This document shows positions 1-10,800 of a stretch of 64,000 nt of DNA, one piece after another; the first letter of the stretch is position 1; every line of letters starts with the position of its first letter. Source of the stretch: Bolinopsis microptera (Eukaryota > Ctenophora > Tentaculata > Lobata > Bolinopsidae); assembly GCF_026151205.1 (NCBI RefSeq), contig NC_087076.1, forward strand, positions 22,686,828-22,750,827, written 5' to 3'. Made by a program: the position numbers and the translations under genes. The notes beneath the pieces are model-generated. The model did no database searches, was not told the DNA's origin, and saw nothing but the letters and a program-made list of their open reading frames with translations.

Positions 1-2276
1 ACAAGTCTGCTGGTTATTGAGAATTTAACAATAAAATATGTCCCGGCCCTTTGAATCATCCGCCGAATGATCAACTGAATGATTGCAACAAACAAACGAA
101 CAAGCAAAATTTGTTAAATGGAGTGCATGATCAAAGAAGGTATATTAGCTCCCTACAAAAATCTAATCCAATGAGAAAATAAATCCAAAGTCCAATTGCA
201 AATGACAAAAGTGTAGTAAGGTAACTGGTAACAAGTCTGCTGGTTATTGAGAATTTAACATTAAAATATGTCCCGGCCCTTTGAATCATCCGCCGAATGA
301 TCAACCGAATGATTGCAACAGACAAAGAAACAAGCAAAATTTGTTAAATGGAGTGCATGATCAAAGAAGGTATATATTAGCTCCCTACAAAAATCTAATC
401 CAATGAGAAAATAAATCTAAAGTCCAATTGCAAAAGACAAAAGTGTAGCAAGGTAACTGCAGGTAACAAGTCTGCTGGTTATTGAGAATTTAACATTAAA
501 ATATGTCCCGGCCCTTTGGATCATCCGCCGAATGATCAACCGAATGATTGCAACAGACAAAGAAACAAGCAAAATTTGTTAAATGGAGTGCATGATCAAA
601 GAAGGTATATATTAGCTCCCTACAAAAATCTAATCCAATGAGAAAATAAATCCAAAGTCCAATTGCAAATGACAAAAGTGTAGTAAGGTAACTGGTAACA
701 AGTCTGCTGGTTATTGAGAATTTAACATTAAAATATGTCCCGGCCCTTTGAATCATCCGCCGAATGATCAACCGAATGATTGCAACAAACAAAGGAACAA
801 GCAAAATTTGTTAAATGGAGTGCATGATCAAAAAAGGTATATTAGCTCCCTACAAAAATCTAATCCAATGAGAAAATAAATCTAAAGTCCAATTGCAAAA
901 GACAAAAGTGTAGCAAGGTAACTGCAGGTAACAAGTCTGCTGGTTATTGAGAATTTAACATTAAAATATGTCCCGGCCCTTTGAATCATCCGCCGAATGA
1001 TCAACTGAATGATTGCAACAAACAAAGGAACAAGCAAAATTTGTTAAATGGAGTGCATGATCAAAGAAGGTATATTAGCTCCCTACAAAAATCTAATCCA
1101 ATGAGAAAATAAATCTAAAGTCCAATTGCAAAAGACAAAAGTGTAGCAAGGTAACTGCAGGTAACAAGTCTGCTGGTTATTGAGAATTTAACATTAAAAT
1201 ATGTCCCGGCCCTTTGAATCATCCGCCGAATGATCAACTGAATGATTGCAACAAACAAAGGAACAAGCAAAATTTGTTAAATGGAGTGCATGATCAAAGA
1301 AGGTATATTAGCTCCCTACAAAAATCTAATCCAATGAGAAAATAAATCTAAAGTCCAATTGCAAAAGACAAAAGTGTAGCAAGGTAACTGCAGGTAACAA
1401 GTCTGCTGGTTATTGAGAATTTAACATTAAAATATGTCCCGGCCCTTTGAATCATCCGCCGAATGATCAACTGAATGATTGCAACAAACAAAGGAACAAG
1501 CAAAATTTGTTAAATGGAGTGCATGATCAAAGAAGGTATATTAGCTCCCTACAAAAATCTAATCCAATGAGAAAATAAATCTAAAGTCCAATTGCAAATG
1601 ACAAAAGTGTAGCAAGGTAACTGCAGGTAACAAGTCTGCTGGTTATTGAGAATTTAACATTAAAATATGTCCCGGCCCTTTGAATCATCCGCCGAATGAT
1701 CAACTGAATGATTGCAACAAACAAAGGAACAAGCAAAATTTGTTAAATGGAGTGCATGATCAAAGAAGGTATATTAGCTCCCTACAAAAATCTAATCCAA
1801 TGAGAAAATAAATCTAAAGTCCAATTGCAAATGACAAAAGTGTAGCAAGGTAACTGCAGGTAACAAGTCTGCTGGTTATTGAGAATTTAACATTAAAATA
1901 TGTCCCGGCCCTTTGGATCATCCGCCGAATGATCAACCGAATGATTGCAACAGATAAAGAAACAAGCAAAATTTGTTAAATGGAGTGCATGATCAAAGAA
2001 GGTATATATTAGCTCCCTACAAAAATCTAATCCAATGAGAAAATAAATCTAAAGTCCAATTGCAAAAGACAAAAGTGTAGCAAGGTAACTGCAGGTAACA
2101 AGTCTGCTGGTTATTGAGAATTTAACATTAAAATATGTCCCGGCCCTTTGAATCATCCGCCGAATGATCAACTGAATGATTGCAACAAATAAAGGAACAA
2201 GCAAAATTTGTTAAATGGAGTGCATGATCAAAGAAGGTATATTAGCTCTCTACAAAAATCAAATCCAATGAGAAAA
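1..2276. repeat. 233-bp tandem satellite, about 9.8 copies
   Basis: The phrase ACAAGTCTGCTGG recurs at 1, 231, 466, 698, 931, 1164, 1397, 1630, 1863 and 2098, giving a unit of 230-235 bp. The array enters from beyond the left edge and ends inside a partial unit near 2276. Units fall into at least two variants, one with CAGACAAAGAAAC plus GGTATATATTAG and one with AAACAAAGGAAC plus GGTATATTAG. Apparent minus-strand ORFs here repeat with the unit and are not taken as genes. Confidence 0.95.
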
Positions 2277-2640
2277 TATTGTTCTCCGATATTGCAATCA
2301 CAATCCACGGACATGACTAAAAATGACTGACACGTCCCGCGCGGCATCAGAAATATGGGAGGAAATCTGGCACCACGATTTGTGGTGCCAGTTTGTGGCC
2401 ATGGATAGAGCCCTCTTTGCCGCCTCCGGCGGTCGCGCGCTACTGCAAGCGAGAGGGCTCTGGTTAGAGCAAGTCACGACGTGATACAAGGTTTTTATAG
2501 TTTTGCAGCCGTACAAAACGGTTTTACATAAACCCTAATCCCAACCCTAACAACCATAATATATAATCCCGAAGCTATCCGATACCCTTACCACAACCCT
2601 AACCCGAGCCCTAGCCCTAAACAATCGAATTCAAAAAAGG
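2277..2640. repeat. Transposon-like junction with two hairpins and degenerate telomere-like DNA
   Basis: No gene is seen. There is a perfect 8-bp stem at 2369-2389 (GGCACCAC/GTGGTGCC) and a 10-bp stem at 2407-2461 (AGAGCCCTCT/AGAGGGCTCT) whose loop contains CCGCCTCCGGCGG. From about 2530 to 2615 the DNA is rich in CCCTAA-like words (ACCCTAA, GCCCTAG) and ends in CCCTAAACAATCGAATTC, which recurs near 21030. This looks like mobile-element remains of unknown family. Confidence 0.5.
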
Positions 2641-2649
2641 AAAAGGAGA

Positions 2650-2750
2650 AGGAGGCGGAGACGGAGACGGAGGCGGAGGCGGAGACGGAGACGGAGACGG
2701 AGACGGAGACGGAGACGGAGACGGAGACGGAGACGGAGACGGAGACGGAG
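2650..2750. repeat. (GGAGAC)n array
   Basis: A hexanucleotide array, impure at the left (GGAGGC variants) and pure GGAGAC to the right. A second short block lies at 3484-3512. It borders the 762-bp duplicated unit. Confidence 0.95.
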
Positions 2751-4176
2751 TATCATATCAAATTGTTGTTATTCTCTAGCCGACGGCTTGCTAGTTAAAT
2801 AAATCGTACGCGTAATCAGTTTTAATCCCGGCCTCACGGAAAATCCCGAAACACGCGGTATCATAAACGTATTCGTAAACGGATGAAAGGCGACCATGTT
2901 ACTAGTTCTATATAGATTATAGCTATAAGTATTAGTAGAAGTGTTACTGAGAGATGTGCACTTTGTGTTCATGTGTCGGCTTGAAGAGAATAACCTCATT
3001 TGATCTCCTTTTCCTTCTCCTTGTCTCCTTGTTTCATTGTCTCCTTGTCTCCTTGTGTCCTTGTCTCCTTGTGTCCTTATCTCCTTGTGTCCTTGTCTCC
3101 TTGTCTCCTTGTCTCCTTGTCTCCTTGTCTCCTTGTCTCCTTGTCTCCTTGTGTCCTTGTCTCCTTGTCTCCTTGTGTCATTGTCTCCTTGTGTCCTTGT
3201 GTCCTTGTCTCCGTGTCTCCTTGTCTCATTGTATTCTTGTCTCCTTGCCTCCTTGTCTCCTTGTCCTTGTCTCCTTGTCCTTGTCTCCTTGTCCTCGTCT
3301 CCTTGTCCTTGTCTCATTGTCCTTGTCTCCTTGTCCTTGTCCTTGTCTCCTTGTCCTTGTCTCCTTGTCCTTGTCCTTGTCCTTGTCTCCTTGTCCTTGT
3401 CTCCTTGTCCTTGGCCTTGTCCTTGGCCTTGTCTCCTTGTCCTTGTCCTTGTCTCCTTGTCTCCTTGTCTTTGTTCTTGTCTCCGGAGACGGAGACGGAG
3501 ACGGAGACGGAGTATCATATCAAATTGTTGTTATTCTCTAGCCGACGGCTTGCTAGTTAAATAAATCGTACGCGTAATCAGTTTTAATCCCGGCCTCACG
3601 GAAAATCCCGAAACACGCGGTATCATAAACGTATTCGTAAACGGATGAAAGGCGACCATGTTACTAGTTCTATATAGATTATAGCTATAGGTATTAGTAG
3701 AAGTGTTACTGAGAGATGTGCACTTTGTGTTCATGTGTCGGCTTGAAGAGAATAACCTCATTTGATCTCCTTTTCCTTCTCCTTGTTTCCTTGTTTCATT
3801 GTCTCCTTGTCTCCTTGTGTCCTTGTCTCCTTGTGTCCTTATCTCCTTGTCTCCTTGTCTCCTTGTGTCATTGTCTCCTTGTGTCCTTGTGTCCTTGTCT
3901 CCGTGTCTCCTTGTCTCATTGTATTCTTGTCTCCTTGTCTCCTTGTCTCCTTGTCCTTGTCTCCTTGTCCTTGTCTCCTTGTCCTTGTCTCCTTATCCTT
4001 GTCCTTGTCCTTGTCTCCTTGTCCTTGTCTCCTTGTCCTTGTCTCCTTTTCCTTGTCTCCTTGTCCTTGTCTCCTTGTCCTTGTCTCCTTGTCCTTGGCC
4101 TTGTCCTTGGCCTTGTCTCCTTGTCCTTGTCCTTGTCTCCTTGTCTCCTTGTCTTTGTTCTTGTCCTTCTCCTTGT
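2751..4176. repeat. 762-bp direct duplication carrying CTCCTTGT minisatellites
   Basis: The phrase TATCATATCAAATTG begins at 2751 and again at 3513. About 246 bp of complex sequence follows each and is nearly identical between copies, then a variable pyrimidine minisatellite of CTCCTTGT, GTCCTTGT and CTCCTTGTCCTTGT words. Long ORFs in several frames here are products of the short period, not genes. Confidence 0.93.
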
Positions 4177-4181
4177 CTTTC

Positions 4182-4516
4182 TCCTTGTCCTTGTCCTTGT
4201 CCTTGTCCTTGTCCTTGTCCTTGTCCTTGTCCTTGTCCTTGTCCTTGTCCTTGTCCTTGTCCTTGTCCTTGTCCTTGTCCTTGTCCTTGTCCTTGTCCTT
4301 GTCCTTGTCCTTGTCCTTGTCCTTGTCCTTGTCCTTGTCCTTGTCCTTGTCCTTGTCCTTGTCCTTGTCCTTGTCCTTGTCCTTGTCCTTGTCCTTGTCC
4401 TTGTCCTTGTCCTTGTCCTTGTCCTTGTCCTTGTCCTTGTCCTTGTCCTTGTCCTTGTCCTTGTCCTTGTCCTTGTCCTTCTCCTTGTCCTTGTCCTTGT
4501 CCTTCTCCTTCTCCTT
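4182..4516. repeat. (CCTTGT)n array
   Basis: A nearly pure hexanucleotide array that continues the pyrimidine-rich block, with a few CTCCTT variants at both ends. It translates as dipeptide repeats in every frame and has no protein-coding signal. Confidence 0.96.
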
Positions 4517-4837
4517 ATTACCAACATCTTATCATCGTTGTACAATTTTTGTGGTTGCAAACTTTCAGTTCTCTGGCAACAAGGATTAAGATAGATCGCT
4601 AAATATTATGTCAATGTGTACAGTGTAACCATATATTTCCATATAACATATAGTGAAACAAATGTAATTAACTCAAGATTAAGAAGCGGTTGTAATTTAT
4701 CAAAACGCAAATTATTAAAAATCAAAACGCAAATTATCGTCATGACGGCAAAAGATATATCTTTTATTTCCAATTTGCTGCGAAAATATTGGCAGATGTG
4801 CAAAAAATCCCAAGCTTTCCTAGAATTCATGTTTTAC

Positions 4838-5040
4838 TAGCCTGTCACGTGACCAAAACGGTTTTTTTGCTTATAACTCTCCAGGGAAGCATTTTACCCT
4901 ACGTCATGGGGGGTGATTCGGAATTAGCGTCCAAAAATACATCGATTCAGATCAATTTCATACCCAAAGGGCCTTTTCACAAGCATTTTCTTAAAATTTG
5001 GGCGAGCGATTTAGTATGAGCGCGCCGAGCTATGTCATTT
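4838..5040 (+). repeat. Dispersed repeat, copy 1
   Basis: Starting at TAGCCTGTCACGTGA, this stretch matches 21060-21262 along its length (CTCCAGGG, CCTACGTCATG, GATTCGGAAT, GCCTTTTCACAAG). A diverged inverted copy lies at 43240-43450. The other two copies adjoin CCCTAA-rich DNA. No coding signal was seen. Confidence 0.75.
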
Positions 5041-5045
5041 ATAAT

Positions 5046-6005
5046 ACCTTATAGTTATAATCGCTTATAGTCCAGTCATTTATGGAAATGAACCTGCAAA
5101 TTTTCAGATACTCACGAAAATTTGCACAGACCTTCCCAAAGGTATGAATAAACGATTTTCGGTTGGAGACATTTTTTTACCATGGGGAAAACCCAGGAGG
5201 GCTACGCACATATTGACCCAATAACGTAACCGACCCTTTGCTTCTGAAGGTCGTAGAGACTTCAAAATAGGCTTAAACGAAGCCGCATATGCATGTTTAT
5301 ATAGAAGTTATTGATCAACACATGGCCTAAAATCCTTAATTTTCGAGAAATTCGCCAAAAACCATTTTGGGCGAGGCGCTGAGCCAATTTGCTAACTTTT
5401 GATATAATCGTGATAGAGTCCTCGGACAAAGTGCAAAAGAACCGCAATTGGCATATTTATATATGACTTATGAAGAAACATGTGCCTTAAAGTGCTTACT
5501 TTTTCAGTTATTGGCGAAAAACTGATTTTCGGTTCCAGAAATCATGCAAAAATATGGGTATCTGGTAAATTGAGCTATGAAGGCCATAGAGATTTTTGAA
5601 TGAGTGCAAATTGTGCAGAATGGCCATGTTTATATACAACTTATGAAGCAATATGTACCCTAAAATGCTCACTTTTCGAGTTATTTGGGGGAAAACCAGA
5701 GAAAATTTTCACGCAATAGAGCAAAATTGGTTATATCAGCCATTTTTGCCTCCCGTTCTATGTTAATAACTCGAAAAGTCTCTACGACTTTCAGAAGCAA
5801 AGGGTCAGTTACATTATTGGATCAATATGGGCGTGGCCCTCCTGGGTTTTCCCCATGGTCAACAAATGTCTCCAACCGAAAATCGTTTATTCATACCTTC
5901 TGGAAGGTCTGTGCAAAGTTTCGTGAGTATCTGAAAATTTGCAGGTTCATTTCCGTAAATGTCCATTAATAACTGGACTATTATTATAATATCGCGTAAT
6001 TTTGT
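5046..6005. mobile_element. Foldback element with about 190-bp inverted ends
   Basis: The stretch from about 5078 to 5262 (GAACCTGCAAATTTTCAGAT through CCCTTTGCTTCTGAAGGTCG) reappears inverted at about 5780-5969, with a few mismatches. Shorter similarity (TAGTCCAGT / ACTGGACTA) extends outward. The middle of about 520 bp has no recognisable gene. This fits a non-autonomous foldback or MITE-like element; target duplications are not clear. Confidence 0.7.
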
Positions 6006-6890
6006 TGTTAATTGTGTCCTCGTTCCAAATACGTAAAAAATTAAGCGCTCATAATCGTTTATAATCGCTTATATACCCCGCTTACATAATCGCTTATATA
6101 CCCCAAATAAATCAAATCAAAACATATTTTGATCATAGTTTTAAAATGCGTCAAAAAGCGCTTTTCATCGTTTATAATCGCTTATAAGCGACAATTGAAG
6201 ACAATAACATTTACGATACTTTATAATCACTTATAATCGCTTATAATATCTCGTACCTGACAATTTTTTCCTCGTTTCAAATACGTAAAAAAGCGCTTAT
6301 AATCGTTTATAATCGCTTATAGACAGCAAATAAATAAGCGCTTATAAACGCTTTTCAGTAGGAAAATTTCAAGAAAAGCGGTTATAAGCGCTGATCATAG
6401 TGAAAATATCGCTTTTTAGCAGATTTCAAAAAATCGCTTATTGTCGCTTATAATCGTTTTATAATCGATTTAAACCGCTTTTTAACTTAAAATAAAAAAG
6501 CGGTTTTTTAACGATTAGTAGGCGCTTTTTAATTTGGAACTTTCCCTAGTGAATATAATCGCTTATAGTCGATTAAAAGCGTTTTAAAAACGGTCCAAAA
6601 AACGGTTTATAAGCGTTTTTTTGAAAAGCGCTTACTGAGCGATAATAATCGACAACCCTAAAATAAAAGCGTTTTTTTATCACTAATAATTTTAATTCGC
6701 GATTTATTATCGCTTTTAAAGCGCTAATAATCGCTTTTGCAAAAATATTTTATGGAAAAAGCGATTATAATCGTTTTTAACCGTTTATTAACGGGACCGT
6801 TTATAATCGCTTTATAATCGCCAAATAACGGTGGGTTTTATCAATAAGCGCTTTTTTAGCGTAAAAAAAGCGGTTATTACCGCTGATCAC
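6006..6890. repeat. Degenerate CGCTTATAA / TTATAAGCG motif field
   Basis: About 900 bp with no gene, packed with variants of CGCTTATAATCG, AAGCGNTTATAA and AAAAAGCGGTTT on both strands. The spacing is irregular, so it is not a simple tandem array. The motif is close to self-complementary. Confidence 0.75.
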
Positions 6891-7705
6891 AAAAAATTAG
6901 TTATGGAAACTTGCCGAAAACTGTCCGCGGTAGATTAGCAATGCCAATAGCATGACATTTGCCATCAGTATTATTCTAATTCTCAAGAATAGTCCACTTA
7001 TTTCAATGGCTTTGTTTGTTATAGTGCACCGATTTAGAATTGGTGGTTTTTAAGATTCTCAGTAAGGTCAGGTCGGCCAATAAAAATACTCATTAACATC
7101 AAATCAATCATTACCGGACCACTTTTATTCGATTTCGATTCTACCGTCAAAAATACGTAAGGTAAAATGAAATATGTTTAGAGTTCATGGCGTATCCAGT
7201 ATAAAAACTATAAAAACCACAAGTATAAAAACCATAAGGCCTATCCAACTGCATATCCAACATATCACAATACAAGGCCATTTAACTGCAAATTCTAAAT
7301 CGGTTAACTACAGTGCAATACTTTTGCTTGTCACTTGAGCATCCTCTGGAAAACTATATGGAATAAATTTTAATATTTATTAAATACTTTTCAAATTTTA
7401 CAGAGTACAGCAATAGATGAATATAAAATAGAATCGTTCAAAATATCGCCCCCATCTGTAAAATATGATGGGCACCCAAACACGGTAAACACATAGTGAA
7501 CTATGTCCGCAGTAACTTGGACCCATTACATCGAATTAATCTAAATCCAAAAATTTATGAAAAACTATTTAATAACAAACAAATCCATGGTGAATAACTG
7601 TGGATATATAGTCAAAATTGGTATTTCAATACGTCAAATTCCAGATACATTAGATACAGGTCTGATATGGTCATTGATTAATAGATAAAGTCAAAATTAT
7701 CTTAC
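6891..7705. other. Presumed receptor intron; dispersed repeat at 7370-7520
   Basis: No exon could be recognised on the minus strand downstream of the GAIN exon. Bases 7370-7520 (TTATTAAATACTTTTCAAA, then GCCCCCATCTGTAAAAT, then CCAAACACGGTA) match 58085-58245, so this is a dispersed repeat copy. The rest is AT-rich unique sequence. Confidence 0.55.
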
Positions 7706-7824
7706 CTTGAAGTAGGTTTCAGATTCATTGTATTTGTTCGTGCTACCTTTTATTACGTTAGTTTCACCCGAAAGCACTAAAACATTGGTTACCTCATCCT
7801 CCAAAACCTCTGCAACAGCAAACC
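7706..7824 (-). CDS. Receptor exon 30: start of GAIN subdomain B
   Basis: 119 bp, phase 1-0, residues 1627-1666: GFAVAEVLEDEVTNVLVLSG through NESETYFK. Acceptor TTTTCTAG, donor CAAG|GTAAGATAA. The GPS and seven-transmembrane exons that should follow were not found between here and position 1; they may lie beyond the left edge. Confidence 0.68.
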
Positions 7825-10800
7825 CTAGAAAACAGTAGTTTTACTTTTTCTTTTTTCTTTTTTTTTCTTTTTTTTTACATTTTTGAATGCTGATAAACTT
7901 ACTCTGTAACGATTCACCCGAGAAGCCGCGCAGCTTATAACAAATTTGATTCCATTCAATTGAATCAAGTATGATAACCATAATTAGTTTTATCTTGTTC
8001 AGCGTTCGTGAAAACATAAGGTCACATGAGCATGAGAATTCATGCTCCACCGGTAGTCCCTACACGTTTGAAATAGAAACCTGGGCCTAGGAAGACATTT
8101 TACCGATAATATAAGCATAAGCAATAAGGTATGATAAGGCATGGTAAGGTATGATAAGGTATGACAAGTATGAAAAGGTATGAAAAGGTATCTGATCTAA
8201 AGTTCGTGCTAGTTATATATATGAAATATATTTTTGTCTGCATTAATTGATACTAAATAAAATTTTTGTTTTCTTGAAATTGTTGTTTTCTTGACAAGGT
8301 ATGACAAGGTATGATAAGGTATGATAAGGTATGATAAGGTATGATAAGGTATGATAAGGTATGATAAGGTATGATAAGGTATGATAAGGTATGATAAGGT
8401 ATGATAAGGTATGATAAGGTATGATAAGGTATGATAAGGTATGATAAGGTATGATAAGGTATGATAAGGTATGATAAGGTATGATAAGGTATGATAAGGT
8501 ATAATAAAGCCGTACTTCAACTACAAGGCTGTATACAAGGCCGCATACATTATACAACGTTATAACAATAAATCGTGCAAAAAACGATTAAAAGATGTAC
8601 CTCACTGGACTTCATTTGAACGGACATTAATTGGACGCTAGGGGCCAAGGTGTTCATTTTAATTTCCGTTGAAATAAAGCCTGCCCATCACGGTTCGTCC
8701 AAATAAAAGTCCGTTAAAAATGTTCCACTTCCACTACGAACTTATTGTCCAGGATATAACTACTTTTTAATTTCGATCATTTCAAATTTCTACCATCGAA
8801 CTAAATTTAACACGTTCAGCTTTGCCACTTATTGCTTTTCTTGGTCAATATTATTTGTCTACTTGAACTCAACCTAGAAATTTTGGATTTTACGGGTTTG
8901 GATGCCTTCGAGTGTTCATTTTAGTGACCGGTCAAAATTGTGTCCGTTCACGCAATGTCTGGTCATATAAAATCACCGTGTTATGACAATAAACGAAGGT
9001 AAATGAAATGTTACATCGGCCCTGGCCTTATCAAGCATATGATAGACTTAAACTAACCAACAGAGTTGAGAGATTTCAAATCTGCTTTACTCTCACTTTT
9101 CTTCACAAGAGCACGAGTGAGACTCACAGCAGATTGTCTGAACTGGTCACTAATTGTATCGTTCTCCCTTAATTCTCCGAGCTCGGTTTTAGTTTGTACA
9201 TTGTCCATCGTGGCAATCACATTATTAAGGGTGTCGTCTGTAATTATCGATAAGTTTACGAGATCATCAATAATTTGGACAGTTTTCTTAACGTCAAGGG
9301 AACTCATTTGAGTTCCTTGATTAGCTGTTATGGTCCTGATGTCATATGATATAGAGTCCGCTGTTATTTTCGTCACATCATTCTGCAATATTTGATATAT
9401 TTGCAACAATTTGATTTATTGTATCGGCATTGCAGAAAGAAAAAGTGCTCTTCTATGGTACAGGGTGCACCATAGAAAATGTGACTTTTTTGAGAAATGA
9501 TACAAAATATTACGAAGGACAGTGCTGTACACCGCCGGCGGCGGCGTAATTGGTGTGAGGTCACGTGATTCCGCAGATTCAATTGTCCTCTAGAATAATG
9601 CCATGCGGAGAGCAATTTTTAACAATCTTGAATTTTGGCCTGAAACGGCGCATTCGGCGTATAAACAGGTTCACGCCGTGTGCGCCGTTTGAAAACGGCG
9701 GCGGCGGCGCGTGGCCGGAAAATCGATGGCGGCGTTCGGCGTTCGGCGGCGGCGTTCAGCGGCAGCGTTCAGCCTTGATGAAGGAGAAGTTGCTGAAAAC
9801 TGAAAACTCTTCATCACATTGTGTCAATATGTTACGAATTTATGCATACCAAGTTTCAAGTCCCAATCAATTTTTGATTTCTCACAAATAGCTATTTTGT
9901 TATGGTGCTACCTCAGGAACTTAAGCTTCTTGTAATTAAGGGGTCTCAAGAAAAATATATTCGAAATCAACATTTTAGTTGTTTTTGATAGAAAATATAA
10001 TATGTATATGGTTCTCTTTACATCTAATATATGGTTCCTCTGCTACCTTACCTCAGATATTGCGTCAATTTTAGATGTAACTGCTGAAGGGCAAGAGGAA
10101 AAGTCTGTGTCACCAAAGCCTTGCTTCATTACAGTTGAATCTTTGATTGGGCTGCTTCTTGGACAGAACTTCTGAGCATAGAACATTTCCTGAAATCATT
10201 ATTATTTGTCAGCGACTCGACACAAAGTCCGATGAACGATGGCATGGCATGGAATATAGCTGCTACTAACCAGTTTTACTGTGAACTTCAGGTAGCAATA
10301 ATTGTACCTGTTAGATATGAATTATGGATTTGTCAGGTACAAAAAAAGTAATACTAAGCTACTGAAACCCAGCGAAAATTCTGTGAAATACAGGACAGAA
10401 CTAAAACGAAAAATCAACTAGCTCACAAATCACATCAATGAGCGACTAAAACAGCTCTGGCAAACTAGCTTGCTGATAGCATTAATTCCACTGACGATAC
10501 AATGAAGATGTTTGAAGCTTCCATTAAAGAAGCAGCACCAATTTCTGTATACAACTCACAGGAACATCTAGTTGCTAGTGATACGAGCAAAAAGCTACTA
10601 TTATCAGGGAGTGGTTTCTTCAACACTGCAAGTGCACAAACTCTGACCCTCCTTTCCTTTTAGAATCCTTCTCTGGGCCTGTTTTACCATTGAATACACA
10701 ATTTTCCAAATCCACTCAATCTTGCAAATTGTCTTAATGAGATTGAGAAGTAGCAAATAAAACATCTCTTAATTGAATTAATCAAATAGTATAAATTCGA

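Noticed and set aside
2298..2516. 72-codon minus-strand ORF
   Set aside because: It overlaps two strong hairpins in transposon-like DNA and has no intron or domain evidence.
2769..4602. Several 175-290 codon ORFs of Leu/Val/Ser/Cys/Pro or Arg/Thr/Gln repeats
   Set aside because: They are open in many frames at once because the DNA has 6- and 8-bp periods lacking stops.
4606..4830. Hydrophobic 74-codon minus-strand ORF as a missing TM exon of the receptor
   Set aside because: No splice sites in the right phase, and an equally long antisense frame overlaps it.
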